A stretch of DNA of 64,000 bases from CAUPWF01 sp036656795. GTDB taxonomy: Bacteria > Bacillota > Clostridia > Lachnospirales > Lachnospiraceae. Both the position numbers and the translations under genes were made by a program. Within the stretch, counting starts at the first letter, position 1. Every line of letters starts with the position of its first letter. Below the pieces are notes generated by a model. It saw only the letters and a program-made list of their open reading frames with translations. It ran no database searches and was not told the DNA's origin. The stretch covers positions 23,364-87,363 of the forward strand of contig JAVXHR010000007.1 in NCBI GenBank assembly GCA_036656795.1. Direction: 5' to 3'. Below are positions 25,593-34,123 of this stretch, one piece after another.

Positions 25593-26816
25593 ATGGCAAG
25601 ATATCCAGAATTATTAATTCCGGCAAGCAGTCTGGAAGTATTAAAGATAGCAGTTATATATGGAGCAGACGCAGTGTATATTGGGGGGGAAGCATTCGGA
25701 TTACGTGCCAAAGCAAAGAACTTCTCCATGGAAGATATGAAAGAGGGAATTGCATTTGCCCATGACCATCAGGTGAAGGTGTATGTGACGGCTAATATAT
25801 TGGCCCATAACGAGGATCTAGAAGGAGTACGGGATTACTTTATGGAATTAAAACAATTCAAACCGGATGGATTGATTATTGCGGATCCGGGGGTTTTTGA
25901 AATTGCAGGAGAGGTATGTCCTGAGATAGAACGCCATATAAGCACCCAGGCAAATAATACGAATTATGCAACTTATAAATTCTGGTACAAATTGGGAGCA
26001 TCAAGAGTGGTGTCCGCAAGAGAATTATCATTGCAAGAAATAACAGAACTGCGTAAAAACATTCCAAGCGAACTGGAAATAGAAACATTTGTTCATGGTG
26101 CTATGTGCATCTCGTATTCTGGTCGTTGTCTTTTGAGTAATTACTTTACGGGCCGTGATGCTAATAGAGGGGCGTGTACTCACCCATGTCGTTGGAAATA
26201 TTCGATTGTGGAAGAAACCAGACCGGGAGAATATATGCCGGTATATGAAAATGAACGTGGAACGTTTATCTTTAATTCCAAAGATTTATGTATGATACAA
26301 CACATACCTGAATTGTTGAAAGCGGGGATTGATAGCCTTAAGATAGAAGGACGAATGAAAACAGCACTCTATGTGGCAACAGTGGCAAGAACATATCGTA
26401 AAGCAATTGATGATTATCAACAATCACCTGAATGTTATTATAAAAATATGCCTTGGTATCTAGAACAGATATCTAATTGCACATATCGACAGTTTACAAC
26501 TGGATTCTTTTTTGGAAAGCCAGATGAAACTACACAAATTTATGATAATAATACTTACGTGAAAGAATACACATATCTTGGTATTATTGGTCAGGAGAAA
26601 GATGGGTTGTATCAGATAGAACAAAAGAACAAATTTTCAGTAGGTGAAACTATTGAAGTTATGAAGCCAAATGGAGAGAATATAAACGTTGTAGTAAACC
26701 GAATTGTTAATGCTGAGGGTGGTGAGCAGGAAAGCGCACCACACCCACAACAAGTGTTGTATGTTGACCTTGGAATGAAATTGGACACATACGATTTGCT
26801 TCGCAGAGCAGAGTGA
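25593..26816 (+). CDS. U32-family tRNA uridine-34 hydroxylase (TrhP-like)
   Basis: 407 residues of the peptidase U32 family. The family mark is FVHGAMCISYSGRCLLSNYF with RGACTHPCRWKY, which places four Cys for a 4Fe-4S cluster. E. coli TrhP and Bacillus YrrN/YrrO hydroxylate U34 of tRNA using prephenate-derived chemistry. Here a single gene follows trmR with one base between, whereas Bacillus has two U32 genes. Together they should make mo5U34, which widens wobble decoding. The older protease label is unlikely to be right. Confidence 0.88.
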   Translation: MARYPELLIPASSLEVLKIAVIYGADAVYIGGEAFGLRAKAKNFSMEDMKEGIAFAHDHQVKVYVTANILAHNEDLEGVRDYFMELKQFKPDGLIIADPGVFEIAGEVCPEIERHISTQANNTNYATYKFWYKLGASRVVSARELSLQEITELRKNIPSELEIETFVHGAMCISYSGRCLLSNYFTGRDANRGACTHPCRWKYSIVEETRPGEYMPVYENERGTFIFNSKDLCMIQHIPELLKAGIDSLKIEGRMKTALYVATVARTYRKAIDDYQQSPECYYKNMPWYLEQISNCTYRQFTTGFFFGKPDETTQIYDNNTYVKEYTYLGIIGQEKDGLYQIEQKNKFSVGETIEVMKPNGENINVVVNRIVNAEGGEQESAPHPQQVLYVDLGMKLDTYDLLRRAE

Positions 26817-26837
26817 ATACCATGCAAAGTACATGCG

Positions 26838-27461
26838 CTATTTTGAAAAAAAAATTCTTAATTTTTCAATTGCACTTTTTTCAATACGTGAAACATAAGA
26901 ACGAGAGATTCCAAGCCGTTGTGCAATCTCTCGTTGGGTGTATTCTTCTTCGTTATATAGTCCATATCTCATCTTTAAGACTAAACGCTCTCTAGGGGAG
27001 AGCTCGGATTCTACTTTAGAGTACAAGGTCTTAATATCATCTTTTAATGCTACAGTTGCATATGCATCATCTGCAACCATTTCTATGATATCAAATAGCT
27101 GTATTTCATTTCCTTCTCTATCTGTGCCAATAGGATCGTATAGGGAGACTTCTTTAGATGTCTTTTTTTTATTTCGTAACATCATTAAAATCTCATTTTC
27201 AATACATCTGGCGGCATAAGTGGCAAGCCGTATCTCTTTATCGGGGTTAAATGTGGTAACGGCTTTGATGAGTCCAATTGTACCAATAGAAATGAGATCT
27301 TCAGTATCATCATCTAAGAATTGGTACTTTTTAATCACATGTGCTACAAGGCGTAAGTTTCGCTCTATGAGGATATGTTTGGCCTCAAGGTCACCTTCTA
27401 TATATTTTTGCATATAGTATGTTTCTTCAGACGCAGACAATGGTTGTGGAAAAGACTTCAA
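26838..27461 (-). CDS. sigK: Sporulation sigma factor SigK, intact, without pro-sequence
   Basis: RNA polymerase sigma-K, which drives late mother-cell genes of sporulation such as coat proteins. About 207 residues. FPQPLSASEE, IERNLRLVAHVIKKYQ, DLISIGTIGLIKAV, AARCIENEILMMLRNK and DPIGTDREGNE match Bacillus SigK closely. The -35 region helix reads TQREIAQRLGISRSYVSRIE. I prefer the TTG at 27461, six bases after AGAGGTG; GTG 27470 has no site. An in-frame TAA lies two codons above the GTG, so the ~20-residue pro-sequence of Bacillus is absent. The coding region is not split by a skin element. Confidence 0.93.
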   Translation of the reverse strand: MKSFPQPLSASEETYYMQKYIEGDLEAKHILIERNLRLVAHVIKKYQFLDDDTEDLISIGTIGLIKAVTTFNPDKEIRLATYAARCIENEILMMLRNKKKTSKEVSLYDPIGTDREGNEIQLFDIIEMVADDAYATVALKDDIKTLYSKVESELSPRERLVLKMRYGLYNEEEYTQREIAQRLGISRSYVSRIEKSAIEKLRIFFSK

Positions 27462-27689
27462 GAAAAGCACCTCTTAGAGAGTTTAATATAGTCTATGACA
27501 GAACTTAGAAAATTGTGCTTTTCCTAATGAAAAGTTCTGGTTGTATCCAAGGAATTCTTATGGTATATTTAATACACAATAGTTCGGAATTATCTAAATT
27601 CCATAATTTCAGGTAGCAGTATCGGGCATTTCTGCCAAATATTTCAACAAGTAGTAGAATTTATCGTAAGGAAAGGAGTGTGCTAACTC

Positions 27690-29222
27690 GTGTTTAGTAC
27701 GGTGTTATCAGCAACCCTGCGTGGGTTAAAAGTAGAGTTTGTTCATGTGGAGGTAGATGTTAGTAATGGATTACCAATGTTTCATATGGTAGGTTATCTA
27801 TCCTCGGAAGTAAAAGAAGCAGCGGAGAGAGTAAGAACTGCAATTCGAAATATTGGCATTAAGATGCCACCAAAGAAGATTGTCATAAATCTATCCCCTG
27901 CCACGGTTAAAAAAAGAGGAGCATCTTTTGATCTTCCCATAGCGGTAGCAATGTTGGCAGCTATGGAATGCATCGATAGTATAGCTTTAGAAGGAAGTCT
28001 TATAGTGGGAGAATTAAGTCTTGATGGGAGGGTGCAAAAAGTGTCAGGTATTCTGCCTATGGTATTAGAAGCGAAGAAATCCGGGTATCAAACATGCGTT
28101 GTACCAAAAGAAAATGCTGCAGAAGGTGCTATTGTAGACGGAATGAATGTATTGGGTGTCAGTACGCTAGAAGAGGTCTTTGGGTATTTTGCTGGAGACA
28201 TATTATTACGACCGGAGATAACAACAGTTTCATCAGAAAAATCCGGTCATTATGAAGATGAAAGTCTTGATTTTCGGAATGTGCAGGGTCAGACATTAAT
28301 GAAACGTGCAACGGAAGTGGCAGTAGCAGGTCAACACAATCTATTATTTGTAGGACCACCGGGTGCAGGTAAAACAATGATTGCTAAATGCATTCCAACG
28401 ATATTTCCACCACTGACACTTGAGGAAAGTATAGAGATTACCAAGATATATAGTGTGTTGGGACAAGTGGAATCAAAGTACCCGTTGATTACAAAACGCC
28501 CATTTCGAGAGGTTCATCATACGGTTACAAAAGCTGCATTGATAGGTGGAGGAACAATTCCAATACCCGGAGAGATTAGTTTGGCCACAGGAGGAGTCTT
28601 ATTTCTTGACGAATTGGCTGAGTTTCCAAAGGCTGTTATTGAGGCATTGCGGCAACCGTTGGAAAGACACAGTATTCAAATTACAAGAAGTAGAGGAAAT
28701 TATACATTCCCTGCAGACTTCATGCTCATATCAGCAATGAATCCTTGTCCTTGTGGAAATTATCCTAATTTAGACAAATGTATCTGTACAGAGTATCAGA
28801 TTCGTTCTTATCTTAGGAAGATATCCCAACCATTTTTAGATCGTCTTGATATCTGCGTGGAGGCTCCTAAGGTGGAATATGAAGATCTGACGGGGAATGA
28901 AGTCATGGAAAGTTCTGCTACAATACGACAGAGAATTTGTCGCGCAAGAGAGATTCAAAGGCAGCGATATCAGGGAACCCAGATAAATAATAATGGAAAT
29001 TTGCCACCCAATGAATTAGAGCGATATTGCAAGTTAGGAGATACACAAAGAGATGTGATGAAACAAGCATATAAAGCCTATGAACTTACTGCAAGAACCT
29101 ATCATAAGATTCTTCGGGTAGCAAGAACTATTGCGGATTTGGAAGGAACAAAACAAATCGAGATGAATCATTTAAAAGAAGCGCTTGGATATCGTATGAT
29201 GGACCAAAAATACTGGAGGTGA
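27690..29222 (+). CDS. comM: ComM/YifB family Mg-chelatase-like AAA+ ATPase
   Basis: 510 residues. N-terminal Lon-like fold (VEVDVSNGLPMFHMVG, RVRTAIRNIGIKMPP), AAA+ domain with Walker A FVGPPGAGKTMIAK and Walker B LFLDELAEFP, a Cys cluster NPCPCGNY with CICTEYQ, and a C-terminal helical region. ComM in Vibrio is a branch-migration helicase used in natural transformation. The GTG start gives the family-standard MFSxVLSATLRGL; AAGGAG is 11 bases upstream. It is followed directly by dprA, another transformation protein. Confidence 0.93.
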   Translation: MFSTVLSATLRGLKVEFVHVEVDVSNGLPMFHMVGYLSSEVKEAAERVRTAIRNIGIKMPPKKIVINLSPATVKKRGASFDLPIAVAMLAAMECIDSIALEGSLIVGELSLDGRVQKVSGILPMVLEAKKSGYQTCVVPKENAAEGAIVDGMNVLGVSTLEEVFGYFAGDILLRPEITTVSSEKSGHYEDESLDFRNVQGQTLMKRATEVAVAGQHNLLFVGPPGAGKTMIAKCIPTIFPPLTLEESIEITKIYSVLGQVESKYPLITKRPFREVHHTVTKAALIGGGTIPIPGEISLATGGVLFLDELAEFPKAVIEALRQPLERHSIQITRSRGNYTFPADFMLISAMNPCPCGNYPNLDKCICTEYQIRSYLRKISQPFLDRLDICVEAPKVEYEDLTGNEVMESSATIRQRICRAREIQRQRYQGTQINNNGNLPPNELERYCKLGDTQRDVMKQAYKAYELTARTYHKILRVARTIADLEGTKQIEMNHLKEALGYRMMDQKYWR

Positions 29223-29229
29223 TGAAATT

Positions 29230-30342
29230 ATGAAGTGTAAGATAGAACAGGCACAATATGAATATTGGTTTGCAAATGTTCGACCTTTGTCAGACCTTAA
29301 AAAATATAGATTGCGACAAGAATATACAAGTGCCAAGGATTTATTTTATATAGAAGAAATACAATTATATCGTTATGAATATTTAAAGGCGCAAGAAATT
29401 CTTACTATCATACAAAGCAGGAATCAATGGAATCTAGAGGAACAATATCAAAAGATGATAGAGTGTGGAATTTCATTTATCACCAGAATGGAGCCGGAGT
29501 ATCCACAAAAGCTGCGAGAGATCCGTATCCCACCTTATGCACTCTATTGGAAAGGAAGATTGCCGGAAGAGGACATACCGGCAATTGCAATTGTAGGAGC
29601 AAGAAGGTGTAGCGCATATGGGGAAGAGATGGCACTGGAATTTGGACAAGAATTAGCTAAAGTAGGGGTACAGATTATTAGTGGACTTGCACAAGGAGTG
29701 GATGGCGCTGCAAGTCGTGGTGCATTAAATGTTGGTGGAATTTCTTATGGGATTATGGGATGTGGTGTCGACAGGTGTTATCCAAGAGAACATATTGGGC
29801 TCTATATGGATATTCAGGAACGGGGAGGTATTCTTTCGGAGCAACCAATAGGAGAAGCACCACTTCCTGCATATTTCCCATTGCGTAATCGGTTAATTAG
29901 TGGTCTAGCAGATGTGACTCTTGTGATGGAGGCAAAAGAGAAAAGTGGGTCTTTGATAACGGCAGATCAAGCATTGGAACAAGGGAAAGATGTGTATGCA
30001 CTTCCGGGCCCGATTACAAGTGCATTGAGTCGTGGAAGTAATGCGCTGATAAAGCAAGGCGCGGGAATATTATTATCACCAAAAGATTTGTTAGAAGAGT
30101 TGCATCTGATCTGTGAAAATAAGATGCATAATATGGGGCATAAACAAGGCTCCAATAAAATAGTGCTTGAAAGTAAAGAAAATATGTTGTATAGTGGTCT
30201 CGGTCTCTATCCTAAGAATATAGACAAGCTTGCAAAAGAAGTAAATCTGCCAATTCAAGAGATTATGAGTACGTTAATCTCCTTAGAAATAAAGGGATAT
30301 ATTAGAGAAATATCGAAGAATTATTATATTAAAATAGAGTAG
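29230..30342 (+). CDS. dprA: DNA-processing protein DprA
   Basis: Loads RecA onto incoming single-stranded DNA in transformation. 370 residues: a Rossmann-like core with AIVGARRCSAYG, ISGLAQGVDGAASRGAL, GIMGCGVDRCYPREH, FPLRNRLISGL and EAKEKSGSLITA, and a C-terminal winged-helix region (LPIQEIMSTLISLEIKGYI). Its GGAGGTGAT site overlaps the end of comM, indicating coupling. Whether this organism is transformable cannot be judged from the window. Confidence 0.95.
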   Translation: MKCKIEQAQYEYWFANVRPLSDLKKYRLRQEYTSAKDLFYIEEIQLYRYEYLKAQEILTIIQSRNQWNLEEQYQKMIECGISFITRMEPEYPQKLREIRIPPYALYWKGRLPEEDIPAIAIVGARRCSAYGEEMALEFGQELAKVGVQIISGLAQGVDGAASRGALNVGGISYGIMGCGVDRCYPREHIGLYMDIQERGGILSEQPIGEAPLPAYFPLRNRLISGLADVTLVMEAKEKSGSLITADQALEQGKDVYALPGPITSALSRGSNALIKQGAGILLSPKDLLEELHLICENKMHNMGHKQGSNKIVLESKENMLYSGLGLYPKNIDKLAKEVNLPIQEIMSTLISLEIKGYIREISKNYYIKIE

Positions 30343-30371
30343 ACGATAAAACCAATATGGAGGATATTTAA

Positions 30372-32444
30372 ATGGCACGTTATCTTGTAATCGTAGAATC
30401 TCCTGCGAAAGTAAAAACAATTAAAAAGTTTTTGGGAAGCAATTATGTGGTGACAGCATCAAATGGACATGTACGTGATCTGCCAAAGAGTCAGCTGGGA
30501 ATAGATGTGGAACATGATTTTGAGCCTAAATATATTACAATTCGTGGAAAAGGTGATATATTAGCGAAACTACGAAAAGAAGTGAAAAAGGCCGATAAAG
30601 TATATCTTGCAACTGACCCTGACCGTGAAGGGGAGGCAATTGCATGGCATCTGTCAAAATCCTTAAAGCTGGAGGATAAGAAGATGTATCGTATTAGTTT
30701 TAATGAGATTACAAAGACCGCAGTAAGAGCTTCTATCAAAGAGGCCAGAGAGATCGACATGGATCTAGTAGATGCGCAGCAGGCACGACGTGCGCTTGAT
30801 CGTATTGTAGGATATCGTATCAGTCCATTGCTTTGGGCAAAGGTAAAGCGTGGGTTAAGTGCGGGCCGGGTACAGTCAGTTGCACTTCGTATTATCGCAG
30901 ACAGAGAAGAAGAGATTAATGCTTTTATTCCGGAGGAATATTGGTCCTTAGATGCATCATTTAAAGTGGCAGGAGAACGAAAACCATTAGTGGCTAAGTT
31001 TTATGGAACAGATAAGAATAAGATAACAATTAGGACAAAGGAAGATATTGATAAGATATTAAAAGTAGTAGAAAATGCAGCCTATAAGGTTGATGATATT
31101 AAAAAAGGGGAGCGTATGAAAAAGGCTCCGGTTCCGTTTACTACCAGTACACTGCAACAAGAGGCTTCAAAAGCACTTAATTTTGCTACGCAGAAGACCA
31201 TGCGTATAGCCCAGCAACTTTATGAGGGAATTGATATTAAGGGAAATGGTACCGTAGGTGTCATTACTTATCTTCGTACAGATTCAACAAGAATATCTGT
31301 AGAGGCAGATGCAAGTGCAAGAGAATATGTAGGTGAAATATATGGTGAAGAATATGTTGCTGATGTGACGAAGAAAAAAGAGGATGGGAAAAAGATCCAA
31401 GATGCCCATGAGGCGATTCGACCAACCGATATTACCCGTACACCGGCGATACTAAAAGAATCTCTCACAAGAGATCAGTTCCGTCTTTATCAGTTGATTT
31501 GGAAACGGTTTGTAGCCAGTCGTATGAAACCGGCCAAGTATGAAACGACGTCCATTAAGATTGCGGCAGATAACTATCGCTTTACGGTATCTGCATCAAA
31601 GGTTATATTTGAAGGGTTTCGTTCGGTATATATAGAATCAGATGAAGAAAAAGAAGAAAGTAATGTATTGCTTAAAAGTATTGATAAAGATTCTAAATTA
31701 ACCAAGGAGGGATTTGAATCCAAACAACATTTCACTCAACCACCGGCACATTACACAGAAGCTGCGTTAGTTAAGACATTGGAAGAATTGGGGATTGGGC
31801 GTCCAAGTACGTATGCGCCAACCATTTCAACAATTATTGGTCGACGATATGTAGCAAAGGAAGCTAAAAATCTGTATATTACAGAAATAGGGGAAGTTGT
31901 GAATGGTATTATGAAAACCTCATTTCCGAGTATTGTAGATGTCCATTTTACGGCAAATATGGAAGGCCTGTTGGATTTGGTGGGAGAAGGAAAGGTAGAA
32001 TGGAAGACGGTTATTAGCAATTTTTATCCGGATCTTGCAGAAGCAGTTGCAGTTGCGGAAAAGGAATTAGAAAGTGTTACAATTGCAGATGAAGTGACAG
32101 ATGTAGTCTGTGAGGAATGTGGTCGAAATATGGTAGTCAAGTATGGCCCTCATGGAAGATTCTTAGCGTGCCCCGGTTTTCCGGAATGTCGAAATACAAA
32201 AGCATATCTTGAAAAGATTGGCGTAGCATGCCCAATGTGTGGTAAAGATATCGTACTTCGAAAAACAAAAAAAGGTAGAAAATATTATGGTTGTGAAGAT
32301 AATCCGACTTGTGAATTTATGACATGGCAAAAACCATCTAAAGAAAAATGCCCAAAATGTGGGGGATACATGATTGAAAAAGGAAATAAAGTTGTTTGTG
32401 GTGATAAAGAATGTGGATATAGCGAAAATATAAAGAATGATTAG
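30372..32444 (+). CDS. topA: DNA topoisomerase I
   Basis: Relaxes negative supercoils. 690 residues: TOPRIM domain (VESPAKVKTI, DPDREGEAIAWH), the core with GRVQSVALRII, active-site region TYLRTDSTRIS with the catalytic Tyr, and three C-terminal zinc ribbons (CEECGRNMVV, CPMCGKDIVL, CPKCGGYMIE). GGAGG precedes the ATG. It sits between dprA and codY, a standard Firmicutes order. Confidence 0.97.
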   Translation: MARYLVIVESPAKVKTIKKFLGSNYVVTASNGHVRDLPKSQLGIDVEHDFEPKYITIRGKGDILAKLRKEVKKADKVYLATDPDREGEAIAWHLSKSLKLEDKKMYRISFNEITKTAVRASIKEAREIDMDLVDAQQARRALDRIVGYRISPLLWAKVKRGLSAGRVQSVALRIIADREEEINAFIPEEYWSLDASFKVAGERKPLVAKFYGTDKNKITIRTKEDIDKILKVVENAAYKVDDIKKGERMKKAPVPFTTSTLQQEASKALNFATQKTMRIAQQLYEGIDIKGNGTVGVITYLRTDSTRISVEADASAREYVGEIYGEEYVADVTKKKEDGKKIQDAHEAIRPTDITRTPAILKESLTRDQFRLYQLIWKRFVASRMKPAKYETTSIKIAADNYRFTVSASKVIFEGFRSVYIESDEEKEESNVLLKSIDKDSKLTKEGFESKQHFTQPPAHYTEAALVKTLEELGIGRPSTYAPTISTIIGRRYVAKEAKNLYITEIGEVVNGIMKTSFPSIVDVHFTANMEGLLDLVGEGKVEWKTVISNFYPDLAEAVAVAEKELESVTIADEVTDVVCEECGRNMVVKYGPHGRFLACPGFPECRNTKAYLEKIGVACPMCGKDIVLRKTKKGRKYYGCEDNPTCEFMTWQKPSKEKCPKCGGYMIEKGNKVVCGDKECGYSENIKND

Positions 32445-32464
32445 TAATCTCGTTGATATATATT

Positions 32465-32537
32465 GAATTGTGTGATAATATAAGGAATATATTAACGTTT
32501 AATGAATTGCGCGAATAATTCGAGGAATATAAAAACG
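32465..32537. repeat. Imperfect tandem repeat upstream of codY
   Basis: Two units, 32465-32497 and 32504-32537, share GAATTG, then (ATAA), AGGAATAT and AACG in the same order with a period of 39 bases. They end 19 bases before the codY start codon. They could be duplicated binding sites; I see no consensus CodY box (AATTTTCWGAAAATT) in them. Confidence 0.6.
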
Positions 32538-32556
32538 ATACAAGTGGGGTGGATAT

Positions 32557-33339
32557 ATGAGTGTGGAATTACTAGACAAAACAAGAAAGATTAACAAATT
32601 ATTGCATAATAATGATTCCAGCAAAGTGGTTTTTAATGATATCTGTGAAGTGCTGACAGAGATATTAGCTGCCAATGTACTTGTAGTCAGTAAAAAAGGA
32701 AAGGTCCTTGGAGCAAGTGTTTCCGACCTGGTAATACCAATGAAAGAATTAATTAAAGGAGAGATTGGGAGTCATATTGATATATTGTTAAATGAAAGAC
32801 TTCTTAGTATCTTATCAACGAAAGAGAATGTGAACCTTCAGACATTAGGATTTACAGAGGATATTGTCCAAGGCTATCAAGCAATTGTAACACCAATTGA
32901 TATTGCAGGAGAGAGACTTGGAACACTATTTATCTATAAGTTGAATGAATTGTTTGGAATTGATGATATTATATTAAGTGAGTATGGAACTACAGTTGTT
33001 GGACTTGAAATGCTTCGCTCTGTGAATGAAGAGAGTGCAGAAGAAGCAAGAAAAGAGCAAATTGTACAATCTGCAATTAGTACACTTTCATTGTCAGAGT
33101 TTGAAGCAATCACTCATATTTTTGATGAGTTGGAAGGTACAGAAGGTATTCTAGTTGCAAGTAAAATAGCTGATAGAGTGGGAATCACAAGGTCTGTTAT
33201 TGTAAATGCACTCCGAAAATTTGAAAGTGCAGGAGTCATAGAATCCCGGTCTTCAGGAATGAAGGGGACGTACATTCGGGTTGTGAATGATTTTGTATTT
33301 GACGCTTTAAAAGAAATTAAAGATAAAAAAAATAAATAA
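32557..33339 (+). CDS. codY: GTP- and branched-chain-amino-acid-sensing global repressor CodY
   Basis: 260 residues. N-terminal GAF domain (ICEVLTEILAANVLVVSKKG, TPIDIAGERLGTLF) that binds Ile/Leu/Val, and a C-terminal winged helix (VASKIADRVGITRSVIVNAL, FESAGVIESRSSGMKGTYIR) that is almost invariant in the family. It represses amino-acid uptake and synthesis and, in pathogens, virulence genes when nutrients are plentiful. GGGGTGG precedes ATG. Likely targets in the window are azlCD and gdhA, by analogy only. Confidence 0.97.
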   Translation: MSVELLDKTRKINKLLHNNDSSKVVFNDICEVLTEILAANVLVVSKKGKVLGASVSDLVIPMKELIKGEIGSHIDILLNERLLSILSTKENVNLQTLGFTEDIVQGYQAIVTPIDIAGERLGTLFIYKLNELFGIDDIILSEYGTTVVGLEMLRSVNEESAEEARKEQIVQSAISTLSLSEFEAITHIFDELEGTEGILVASKIADRVGITRSVIVNALRKFESAGVIESRSSGMKGTYIRVVNDFVFDALKEIKDKKNK

Positions 33340-33347
33340 AATGAAAA

Positions 33348-33377
33348 GGGTGTCAGGAGACTGATACCCTTGCTTTT
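33348..33377 (+). terminator. Terminator after codY
   Basis: GGGTGTCAG pairs with CTGATACCC around a GAGA loop with one G-U pair, followed by TTGCTTTTC. It separates codY from the small gene at 33400. Confidence 0.7.
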
Positions 33378-33399
33378 CATTACAGGAAGGAGAAATAAA

Positions 33400-33705
33400 A
33401 TGTATGAGGGAAATGTAGTGGAGCTAAAAATGAAAAGAAGTATTTTAATAGATGGAGAATTTGATTCTTTTTTATATCGATGCAAAATTTTCAAGTATGA
33501 CAAGAAGAAAGAATGCATATATTTATTGTTAGGGAAGGAACCGTTGGTAACATTTTCACTTGATGCTATCTATACTTGCTGTATAAAAGGTCAAGAGGAA
33601 GAACTGTTGTGTGATGGCATTGTTGTGAAACGATATGAAAATGAAGCTGGAAAAATCATAGAATTCGCAATTCGGAATGGATTTTATAAAAATAATATAA
33701 AGTAA
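33400..33705 (+). CDS. Conserved hypothetical protein, PilZ-N-like
   Basis: 101 residues, mostly beta-strand by pattern (VELKMKRSILIDGEF, CIYLLLGKEPLVTFSLDAIY, FAIRNGFYK). The layout resembles the N-terminal YcgR-like half of PilZ proteins, but the RxxxR and DxSxxG motifs that bind cyclic di-GMP are not present. ATG 33400 is preceded by GGAAGGAG. It lies between codY and groES. Confidence 0.7.
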   Translation: MYEGNVVELKMKRSILIDGEFDSFLYRCKIFKYDKKKECIYLLLGKEPLVTFSLDAIYTCCIKGQEEELLCDGIVVKRYENEAGKIIEFAIRNGFYKNNIK

Positions 33706-33717
33706 TTATAAAGTGTG

Positions 33718-33746
33718 TTGACAAAGTAAAACTTGAGTGCTATTTT
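33718..33746 (+). promoter_or_regulatory. groESL promoter
   Basis: TTGACA (33718-33723), 17 bases, TATTTT (33741-33746), immediately upstream of the CIRCE operator. The spacer holds an extra GAGTGCTA half-site (33735-33742). Confidence 0.8.
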
Positions 33747-33758
33747 ATATCTAGAGAG

Positions 33759-33785
33759 TTAGCACTCGGTAAAAAAGAGTGCTAA
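33759..33785 (+). promoter_or_regulatory. CIRCE operator (HrcA binding site)
   Basis: TTAGCACTC, nine bases, GAGTGCTAA: an exact match to the CIRCE consensus, placed over the transcription start and 30 bases before the groES start. HrcA, not encoded in the window, should repress groESL here until heat or misfolding removes it. Confidence 0.98.
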
Positions 33786-33814
33786 CAACATCAAAGATTA
33801 AAGGAGGAATTAAC

Positions 33815-34099
33815 ATGAATTTAGTACCATTAGGCGACAGAGTTGTATTAAAACAATTGGAGGCAGAAGAGACCACAAAATCTGGCATTGTATTACCAGG
33901 GCAAGCAAAGGAAAAACCACAGCAGGCAGAAGTTGTTGCAGTAGGACCAGGTGGAATGATTGAAGGAAAAGAAGTGACAATGCTTGTATCGGTTGGAGAT
34001 CAGGTGATTTATTCAAAATATGCAGGAACTGAAGTGGAATTAGAAAGCGAAGAATATATCGTAGTAAAACAAAACGACATCTTAGCAATTGTAAAATAG
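33815..34099 (+). CDS. groES: Co-chaperonin GroES
   Basis: 94 residues, the usual length. NLVPLGDRVVLKQ, the mobile loop around TTKSGIVLPGQAKEKPQ, and YSKYAGTEVELESEEYIV are standard. It caps the GroEL ring. ATG 33815 follows AAAGGAGG. The CIRCE operator lies upstream. Confidence 0.98.
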   Translation: MNLVPLGDRVVLKQLEAEETTKSGIVLPGQAKEKPQQAEVVAVGPGGMIEGKEVTMLVSVGDQVIYSKYAGTEVELESEEYIVVKQNDILAIVK

Positions 34100-34123
34100 A
34101 CATAATCAAGGAGGAGATTAGAC

